Positions 54,616 through 62,200 of a stretch of DNA of 64,000 nt are shown piece after piece. The translations under genes and the position numbers were made by a program. The stretch is from Myxococcus stipitatus. Its GTDB lineage: Bacteria > Myxococcota > Myxococcia > Myxococcales > Myxococcaceae. The notes beneath the pieces are model-generated. The model did no database searches. It was not told the DNA's origin and saw only the letters and a program-made list of their open reading frames with translations. The first letter of the stretch is position 1. Every line of letters starts with the position of its first letter. The stretch spans positions 1,364,001 through 1,428,000 of the forward strand of contig NZ_CP147913.1 of the NCBI RefSeq assembly GCF_037414475.1. Direction: 5' to 3'.

Positions 54616-54993
54616 ATCAGCACCTCCTCAAGCGCGACAGAAGAGGGTAGCGAGGGATTGGATGTCTGGGCTACGACCCCGGAGTGCCGGGCCCTTTCAG
54701 GCCCCACAGCGTCGGAGGATGGTTCGAACCCCTGTCCGTTTGAAATGGGGGCTACACCATCATCAGAAGCCACCGCCTCGCGGAGCGCCTCGAGAATCCG
54801 TCCATACAGGGCGAAGCTTTCGGTCTCGAAACAGTTCAATCCGCATCAAAGATTTCATGAACGTGGAGACCAAGAGAGCCGGGCGCAGGAATGCGCCCCC
54901 CGTCCACTGTAACGCCGGCACTGTATGTCCGTGGGGGCTCAACGCCTCACGTTGAGGCCCGCACCCCTCAATTTTCTCGCCAGACTTCAAACC

Positions 54994-55078
54994 GACAGGA
55001 CATGACGCGGGCAAGCCTTTTCTCGCGTCAAATTTCCTCTCGCCTTTTGCCTCGTTTCGGTTAACAAAACGTCCTGTC
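54994..55078 (+). repeat. Nested inverted repeats in a long leader region
   Basis: GACAGGAC (54994-55001) pairs with GTCCTGTC (55071-55078). Directly inside it TGACGCG (55003-55009) pairs with CGCGTCA (55024-55030). The region 54616-55173 has no credible gene (a weak minus-strand frame at 54606-54839 lacks a proper start). The repeats lie about 100 bp upstream of the next gene, so a structured leader or a pair of operators is possible. Confidence 0.4.
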
Positions 55079-55173
55079 ACTTCCTGCATATCTCCATTTG
55101 TAGCCAATACCCGGCTTTCGGGCTGTCGCTTTTGCCGAAGGCCGGCATCTCGACTCACATCGAAAGGGAGAGC

Positions 55174-56799
55174 ATGTCGTCACGTTCCATGCGGTGGATG
55201 GAGAGGGGCTGTTTGTCGGCCATTTCCCTGGCGGGATTGCTCGTCGTGCTGCCAGGAGAAGCCCAGGCCGCCTGTGGTTGCTCGGGCAATCCAGGGACCA
55301 TCACCTCGGATACCACTGGGCCCTGCCTGCGCGTCACAGCTCCCTCCGGAGCCGCCAACAGCATCACCTTCCGGTTCAACCAAGCCTATGCCTGTGGCCA
55401 ATACGTCACGGGGGAATATTTCGTCAGTCCTGCCACCGTGGGAGGGAAAGTCACCCTCACTGACATCACGCCCAAGGTCACCGGGCGTCACGGCGTGGAG
55501 GTCAATCCCTCGGGCCTCAACGAGGTCCCCTGGGACAAGCGTTTGAGCAGCACGGGGTACAAGACGCTCACGTTCCCCTATGCGGCGTCCGTCGGCAGCT
55601 CCGTCGTCAAGTACGTGTCCGACAATCCCTCGGGGGATTGTGACGCGGTGGGAGAGAAGTCCTGTGGCCGTTTTGCCGCCGCGCTCACGGTGGTGGCTGC
55701 CGCGCCAGCGAATCCGGCAAAGACTTTTCGTCCACCGTATGTGGGAACCTACAAGCCCACTTTCACCACAGACCAATTGCAGACCCAGTTCCTCTCGCGA
55801 ATTCCGCGCTCGCAGTTCACAGAGGTGGTCAACCGCACGGAGGCGGAGTCCTGGGTCCGGGGCCTGCGCCTGGATTACACGAACGACTCCGTGGTGTGCG
55901 ACCTCACGCCTCCAGAGGACAACATCCCCTATGGCCGTCCTTGGGCCACGGACATGTGGATGTACGACACGCATCTGTACGCCTGGCTCAACATGGGTGA
56001 TGTCTGTGATACCGCCCCCTGCTCCGCGGCACAGGACCTGGCCGCCAAGCAGAAGGTGCTCGTCGCGCTGGTGCAGCACGGCATCGACGTCTGGGCCAAC
56101 CACAAGATGGGCAGCAGCTTCTGGCGCGGCGGTGGTGGCAACGGTGGCGGCAAGCTCCTGAACTACGCCTTCGCGGCGGCCATGCTCCAGGCTCCGGAGA
56201 TGCTCGCGGACCTGGCCCAGGCCCAGGGACAGGAGTTCTTCGAGACGGGCAGCTATTACCGTGGCGTCAACGGCGTGGCCCTGTGGGGCCAGGAGGCGGG
56301 CTCCGAGGAAGAGTATTGGGCGGACCTGGCCCAGCCCCCGGGTTCGACCAAGACCATCCGTGACCCATATGGCCTCATCGACGGCGGGGGCGAGCTGGGA
56401 GGCGCATACCAGGACAACACGGCCAAGCCCACGCAGTACACGGGGCTGTTCATGCGCCTGATGCCCGCGCTCGCCCAGGCGTGGCCCGCGGTGAACCGCG
56501 ACACCATTCTCGAGTACACCGACCGTTGGGTGTACGTGGGCGCCTGGACGCAGCCGGACGTCTGCGCCCCAGTCACCACGTGGGACCGCTACGGCGTGGA
56601 CTTCGGGCCGGATGGTCAGGGGTCCTGCATCCGCGATACCCAGGCGCCGCTGGGTCGCGCCCCGGCGAGCCATGGCGCAAACCAGAACGGCGGGAACCGC
56701 ACGGAGATGGTTGGAGAGCAGATGTGGTCTTTGCTGCGCGGGTGCGTGGACACCTGCTCGTGCTCAGGCCAGAGCTGCGCGATGCCGCCCACGCCGTAG
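55174..56799 (+). CDS. Large exported protein of unknown family
   Basis: 541 residues from ATG at 55174 (AAAGGGAG upstream). A long signal ends LVVLPGEAQAACGC. Residues about 30-170 are beta-rich with several Cys; from about 190 the protein is mainly helical and aromatic: FLSRIPRSQFTEVVNRTEAE, YGRPWATDMWMYDTHLYAWL, QHGIDVWANHKMGSSFW, RGGGGNGGGK, and PTQYTGLFMRLMPALAQAWP. The WY-rich helical part recalls (alpha/alpha)6-barrel polysaccharide lyases or glycosidases, but I cannot assign it. Converges on a deacetylase gene. Confidence 0.75.
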   Translation: MSSRSMRWMERGCLSAISLAGLLVVLPGEAQAACGCSGNPGTITSDTTGPCLRVTAPSGAANSITFRFNQAYACGQYVTGEYFVSPATVGGKVTLTDITPKVTGRHGVEVNPSGLNEVPWDKRLSSTGYKTLTFPYAASVGSSVVKYVSDNPSGDCDAVGEKSCGRFAAALTVVAAAPANPAKTFRPPYVGTYKPTFTTDQLQTQFLSRIPRSQFTEVVNRTEAESWVRGLRLDYTNDSVVCDLTPPEDNIPYGRPWATDMWMYDTHLYAWLNMGDVCDTAPCSAAQDLAAKQKVLVALVQHGIDVWANHKMGSSFWRGGGGNGGGKLLNYAFAAAMLQAPEMLADLAQAQGQEFFETGSYYRGVNGVALWGQEAGSEEEYWADLAQPPGSTKTIRDPYGLIDGGGELGGAYQDNTAKPTQYTGLFMRLMPALAQAWPAVNRDTILEYTDRWVYVGAWTQPDVCAPVTTWDRYGVDFGPDGQGSCIRDTQAPLGRAPASHGANQNGGNRTEMVGEQMWSLLRGCVDTCSCSGQSCAMPPTP

Positions 56800-56822
56800 C
56801 TCGAGCCGCACATGAAATCCGT

Positions 56823-56847
56823 GCCCTCTCTCGCGAAGAGAGAGGGC
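56823..56847. terminator. Bidirectional terminator hairpin
   Basis: GCCCTCTCTC-GCGAA-GAGAGAGGGC: a perfect 10-bp stem with a 5-nt loop in the 64-bp gap between convergent stops. Confidence 0.75.
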
Positions 56848-56863
56848 ATCGTCATGTCCGGTG

Positions 56864-57748
56864 TCAGCGATTGAGGACGGTCTTGTTGTACCAGTCCGCA
56901 ATCTCTCCACCGGTGGTCATCCACACCTCCTTGCGCGACGTGATGTGGGCGAGCGCCTGGGCGAAGTACTTGCTGCGGTGCGGATGCCCAATCAGGAACG
57001 GATGCAGGGCGATGGCCATCACGCGGCCCGTCTTCGCGCCGTCCTCGTAGAGGGTGTCAAACTGGTCGATGATGGTCCTCGCGAAGCCTTCTGCGCTCTG
57101 CCCATGCACAAGGAAGGCGCCGAAGTCGTTGAGTTCGAGCGCGTACGGTACCGACAGCATCTGGCCCGTCTTCACTCGCATGGGGTAGGGCTGCTCGTCG
57201 TTCACCCAGTCCGCGACGTACTGGATGCCCGCCTCGGCCAGGTAATCCAGCGTGTGGAGCGACTCGCTGAGCGCGGGCCCGAGCCAACCCCGAGGCGCCT
57301 TGCCGGTGCTCCTCGTGATGGTCTCCACCACGGAGAAGATGTGCTGGCGCTCCTCCTCGGGTGAGTGCTGCGGGAGCAGCATGGAGTTGGTTTTTCCGTG
57401 GCCCATCCATTCCCAGCCCAGCTGGGTTCCCGCCTCGATGATGCGAGGGTAATGCTGGGTTGCGTCCGAGTTGAGCGCCACGGTGCCCTTCACGCCGTAC
57501 TTCTGCATCACCTCCATCAGGCGCCAGATGCCCACGCGGACGCCGTAATCCCGCCAAGCATAATTCAGCACGTCCGGCGCCAGGCTCGTGGTCGAAGGGA
57601 TGAGCGAACTGGACGGCCGGTCGAAATAGAAATGCTCGACGTTAGGGATAACCCAAACAGCCACACGGGCACCGTTGGGCAGATGCAAGGGCGGCCGGTC
57701 GACGATGGGGGAATACGGGAAACGGTCATGCTCCTGAGGAACAGTCAT
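56864..57748 (-). CDS. Polysaccharide deacetylase family protein, PuuE-like
   Basis: 294 residues from ATG at 57748 (a TTG start would add four residues). CE4-like NodB homology without the secretion signal. The pattern of purine-pathway/PuuE-type members is present: YGVRVGIWRLMEVMQKYGVK, GTVALNSDATQHYP, WEWMGHGKTNS, TLDYLAEAGIQYVADWVNDE and FLIGHPHRSKYFAQAL. Such enzymes hydrolyse ring amides (for example allantoin) or other N-acyl substrates; the exact substrate is uncertain. It stands alone. Confidence 0.85.
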   Translation of the reverse strand: MTVPQEHDRFPYSPIVDRPPLHLPNGARVAVWVIPNVEHFYFDRPSSSLIPSTTSLAPDVLNYAWRDYGVRVGIWRLMEVMQKYGVKGTVALNSDATQHYPRIIEAGTQLGWEWMGHGKTNSMLLPQHSPEEERQHIFSVVETITRSTGKAPRGWLGPALSESLHTLDYLAEAGIQYVADWVNDEQPYPMRVKTGQMLSVPYALELNDFGAFLVHGQSAEGFARTIIDQFDTLYEDGAKTGRVMAIALHPFLIGHPHRSKYFAQALAHITSRKEVWMTTGGEIADWYNKTVLNR

Positions 57749-58079
57749 GGCTTGCGACAAAGTCTGTCTCCCAATGAATGGCGAGGCGAACGGGCAGACC
57801 TCGCCCAGAGGGGCGTGGCGGTTCCGCTCACCAAGTTGGCAGAAAGATAAATCCCTCCGGTTTTTTGACTAGAAGGCCTTGATTCCGAAGTCTCCGGACA
57901 CAGATGTCCGCAATGGACTCGCGGCCAGACGGTGGCCCCCCCCCTGGAAGTCACTGCCATCTGGGATGATCGCCGCTACCTCGACATGGCCCTGCGGACC
58001 TCAAACCCAGACACCGATGGATGATACCGCCAAGGAGCCCTCCCCCCCCCGTCCCCTCCGAACCAACTACACACGATTC

Positions 58080-58193
58080 GGGACTTGCCCCTTCCTTCTG
58101 CCGCAGCCCACTCGTCTCGAATTCCTCCACCAACTTCGGCCACGCATGCGGATTGGGTCGTCGCAGGCCCCAGAATCCGCGAGGCGCGCTCAA
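58080..58193 (-). pseudogene. IS66 TnpA-like N-terminal fragment
   Basis: The minus frame reads SAPRGFWGLRRPNPHAWPKL and VEEFETSGLRQKE, like the start of IS66-type TnpA (W..LVEEFE.SGL.Q.EFA). It loses the match after QKE and is far too short. The region 57749-58079 holds no further gene; a 39-codon plus-strand frame ending near 58024 (EVTAIWDDRRYLDMALRTSN) may be another scrap. Confidence 0.35.
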
Positions 58194-58252
58194 CTCAGGG
58201 CGCCCGCTGTCCGTCGGTTACGGAGGGACCCACCGAGGGTGCATGCGGCCAA

Positions 58253-58287
58253 ACAAAAAGCCCAGCAACCTCGCGGCTGCTGGGCTT
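58253..58287 (-). terminator. Rho-independent terminator after the tmRNA-like 3' end
   Basis: On the minus strand AAGCCCAGCA pairs with TGCTGGGCTT around a GC-rich loop, then TTTTTGTTT. It follows the RNA-like fragment by 7 nt and would be the native terminator of that RNA gene. Confidence 0.75.
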
Positions 58288-58294
58288 CTCACTG

Positions 58295-58315
58295 TGGAGG
58301 CGGCGGGAATCGAAC
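58295..58315 (-). other. Attachment-site candidate: 3' end of tmRNA (or tRNA), 21 nt
   Basis: The minus strand reads GTTCGATTCCCGCCGCCTCC and a final A, the T-loop and 3' acceptor strand of a tRNA-like RNA. U at the position of U70 and the CGCCUCC arm fit tmRNA (ssrA), whose acceptor stem has a G-U pair. The 5' partner of the T-stem is wrong (GTGAG), and no anticodon or tmRNA body precedes it, so only the 3' tail is left. That is what a tyrosine integrase leaves at the far end of an island inserted into the RNA gene. Confidence 0.6.
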
Positions 58316-59227
58316 TCACAGGCAGGGCGATAGAAAACCTAGGCAGGACGCGCAGTTACCCCCTATCGCCTTGAATTTCCTCGGGTTCACAATCCCGCTC
58401 GTCCCACGACGGCCCCCCAGGTGCCTCCTCGAACCACGCTGGAGGGGCACACTGGGGGCACATGGAGCCCAACTTCGCCAAAGCCGAACGACCTAAGTCT
58501 CCAGGCGTCTCTGGCCCTGCGTAGCCCCCGTGAGAACTGACCAGCGGCAGTATGCGCCCGGTCGAGGACCTGCCGGGAACATTCAGGTGAGCGAGGACAA
58601 AAGGCATGCCCGTCGGAAGTGGCCGGAGGAGCCCCTGCGGTATGAGGCGGTGCAAGAGGCCGTCTCGCCATGTTGTTCGCGAAGGCGAGTGACGTAAGGC
58701 GCGACCCGCGTCTTCGTTCTAGGAGCGAGAGTGCGGCCACTCCAGATTCCCCAGGGATGTGCGGAAGAGGGAGAGAGTGGAGCCCAAGACATCGGCCAGG
58801 AACGAGATGACACCTCGAGTTGGCAGAGCGAAGCTGAGCAGGAGGACATGCGACTTCGACATACTCACATACCAAGGAGTGGAGACAATCATCAGGGACT
58901 GGTGTCCGTGATGGGTATGGAGGGATGCACGCGACTCTGTAGCCACCAAAGAGAGCCAAGGCCCCTCCCCGCGCACCTCTTTAGAGTGCGGCCAGGGTCG
59001 GCATGTACCCCTGGGGCTGCACCGTCGCTCACCGGACCAGCGTACTGCTCAGGCGGTCTCTTCCTGCGGCCCCTCGCACTGCCGCCACTCCAGCAGGCAC
59101 TCTCATAATGGCCTCTCTCCCACCAATACGTCAAACTGACTGAGATGGGATTCAGCACTCAACCTATGCTGGGGTTGCCGAGGCGGTAGACTTCACGCCA
59201 GCAGTGCCAACTCAAAGGACACATTCG
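58316..59227. other. Island edge without a recognisable gene
   Basis: 912 bases with no ORF I trust on either strand. GGCGATAG (58326-58333) and CTATCGCC (58363-58370) form an inverted repeat next to the attachment-site candidate, which could be recombinase or excisionase binding sites. A minus frame ending at 58356 (CEPEEIQGDRG) might be the tail of an old integrase, but I cannot support that. GC begins to fall here. Confidence 0.4.
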
Positions 59228-62200
59228 ATGACGGGACGCGTGGCGCGCGCAGGCTTCTATTTCTCCGACCTAGTGCTAATCGAGAGAGTACTTCGACACT
59301 TAGTCGATTGTCGGGCTGCTCAAATCGGGGGAGCGCCGCCACCTCCTGCACCACGTTTTCGTGTCGAAACGCATATCCAACATGAGTCTACACCCGAATG
59401 GGACCTTCTTGAGGAGCGGGCAGGTGAACGACCCGCCAAAGTACTAGAAGAAGTAAAGAGTGGACGGGTCGATGCAGATGACCGACGGGCACTATGGCAT
59501 CGTATTCGGCGCACCGTGGTCGCGCTGGATAGGTCCGGCATGTCCACAGTTATCCCTAGACTCACGGTGAATTCCGAGGACCCTCCAGACAACCCTGACA
59601 GGTGGAAGGACCTCTCTAACCTCGCTAAGACCGCATCAGCCAATGTTCGACCGCACCAGGTGAGATCCGCTGCAAACCTCGCCGAAGAAGCACTCTATTT
59701 CCTGACACATCCGCTCTCGGCAGACGGGGCGAAAACGAACATCTCAGAGCCTGTGCTTTCCAACACACGGGCACGCGAAATCCTATCCCTATTCGAATAC
59801 AATGACTCACCGAGCAAGCCCAGCCTCGAACAAAGCACAAAAAACCTAATCGAACTACTATCCCCAGAGCTCTCACTGGAGACACTGGGAGACACTCTGG
59901 TTGGAGAAGTTGTCCGGCGCGCCCAATCGCCCGATGCGACACTGCATACTTTTCTTCCTGGCGATCTCTGGGCGAACGTCAAGATACTGCAACGACTCAG
60001 CTCGGTTTCACCCGCCGCTGCCGGTTGCTGGCAGCAACTCGTGCGACTGGGGACAGAAGAAAATCTATCATATACATCAGAGAACAGCACTGCGCTAGCA
60101 TACCAAGACTGGCGCATGGTTCAGCCACAGATAGCGTCTAGTCTTCACGCGGCAAGTGCATCACGAGTGGCACTCACCGGGAGCGGAGGGCTCGGGAAAA
60201 GCGTTCTTCTTCTGGAGTTAGCCCGAGAAGCTCGCGAAAGAACCGCCAATCTCGTGCTCCAGTTTAGCGGAAGCGCACTGCGAGCACATGCGCAGGAGAG
60301 GCTGGGAGAGGGGCTTGAGTTGGGTCGTTTTCTGGCGTCTGCAAGGGGCCATGCGATTGAGATCTTCATCGACTCTTTTGAGGATATTGCCGATACGGTA
60401 GAGGAGAGGAGAAACTATCTTGCCGAGATTGGCAAAATCGCAGAGAAGGGGCGGGCCCGTGTCGTCCTTACCGCTCGCGCCACAACATGGAAGTCCGTCG
60501 CCGTTTCTCTGGGGCAAGTAGCAGGCTGGCAAGAAGCAGAACTTGCGGAGTGGAATGAGGCAATAGTCGAAAGGCTGGTTGGAGCGAGCCAGCGACCCCA
60601 ATTGCCATCCGACGTTCTTGGTCTGTTGCGCACTCCTCTGTTGCTAGACCTGTTCCTGCGGACGTTTGGCAACAACGACATCATTCCGGCAACACTCCAT
60701 ACACGCCATGCAATTCTAAGCGCCTTCTGGGCTCGACGGGTGTTGCCTCCTGACCAGCAAGAGTCGAGCGTGCGCAGAAGGGAGTTACTAAGATGCGCAC
60801 GCGAGGAAGCATCAGGAATACGCGAACATGCAGACCCCAACCAGATATTGCTTCGACTGGCCGGGGACGGAGTATTTCTGGTGCGGGGAGGCGTCTTTCT
60901 CTTTCGCCATCCACTCCTTCGTGACTTCGCTCTTGCACATTGGGCGATTGCGCCAGAAAGCGAAGCCGCCTCCCCAGCTCAAGCGCTTATGCAGATCCAG
61001 AGCGGACTGGCCCAATGGGGTGCGATGCGCGCTTTGATTGAGGCGGCATACGATGCCCTTGCTGAGAACCAAGCTGTTGCGACTGGATTTCCAAGTCCCA
61101 CAGAGTTGATCCGTAGCATTGATTCGCATGCCCCTAGCCTCCTTCCTATCCTCGCCGAGGTTTTAGGTGAATTGGGGGCTCCCAACAATGTGCGGACAGA
61201 AGTCATATTAGACTCCTTCGCATCCCCAGATGCTGCTTCGCGCTTTCTAGACCGGCTATTGAGCTTGGCGCAGCTCTCAACGAACGTATGCTGGTTGCGT
61301 TGGCTTTCCCAGTTGCCCGACAGCACTGCCTGGTTCGATGAGATTCCATGGGCTCGAACTGAGTTCGTTGTTAGAGCTGGATTGCTCCTTGATGCAACTT
61401 GGAAAGATACACCACAGAGGAACAGAGTCGACCTTTTCCCTGTCGCTCAGGCAGTAGCGCGGCGGATTCGCGAGTGGTCGATGGCCAGAACAGTTCAAGC
61501 CAATCCAGACGACCTAAACAACCGATTGCCCCTGCTTATGCCGTTGGTGGCGCGCCTCGCGCCTGGGACACGCACGCTAGAGTGGCTCGCATCCCACGCG
61601 ACGCGCTCTTCAAGCGGTCGCATGGCTGTTATGGAGTCATTGCCGAACCTGGCAAGCACGGCTCAAGAGCTAGGCCAGCATCTGGATGCAAACGATGTGG
61701 CAAAGTTATTTGTTTCTACTGGAGGACTCAAGTGGATGGACAACCTCTTGATCACAAATAGCGAGGCCCCAAACATCCCCATTGAAGAATACCTACGTAC
61801 AACCATTGCGCTCTTAGGTCAGCATTCCAACTCTACCCGTCCTCAAGGGCTGCTGGAACTGATGCCGGAGACCTTCTTACCTGTCGTATTTGGCTTTCTC
61901 GCCGGGCTTGGCTTTCAACGGCAAAAAACAGAGTGGCGGCAAAAAAACTCCAGTGAGGTAGTCGACTTCAAGAGAGACGGCGCAACACTCACAGCAGACA
62001 CCACAGAAGCTGGCCGCCTGGAGCAGGAGCTAAATGAGAATTCACCGCCAAACCTCTCCATCGAAGAAGTGATGGGCCAACTTGTCGACGACACATACGA
62101 CGGGAGTATCGAGGCTGGCGGCCACGAGCGAGCCCTACTGTTATCTACACTGAAAAGCCGTCTCCACGAAGCACTGTCGAATGGCGATGTGAAGTTTGCA

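Noticed and set aside
54606-54839. Small minus-strand ORF of 77 codons
   Set aside because: TTG start without ribosome site, overlaps the next gene's start and has no recognisable family; left as intergenic.
58356-58655. Possible integrase tail beside the attachment site
   Set aside because: No integrase catalytic motif (R..HxxR..Y) can be seen; only position suggests it.
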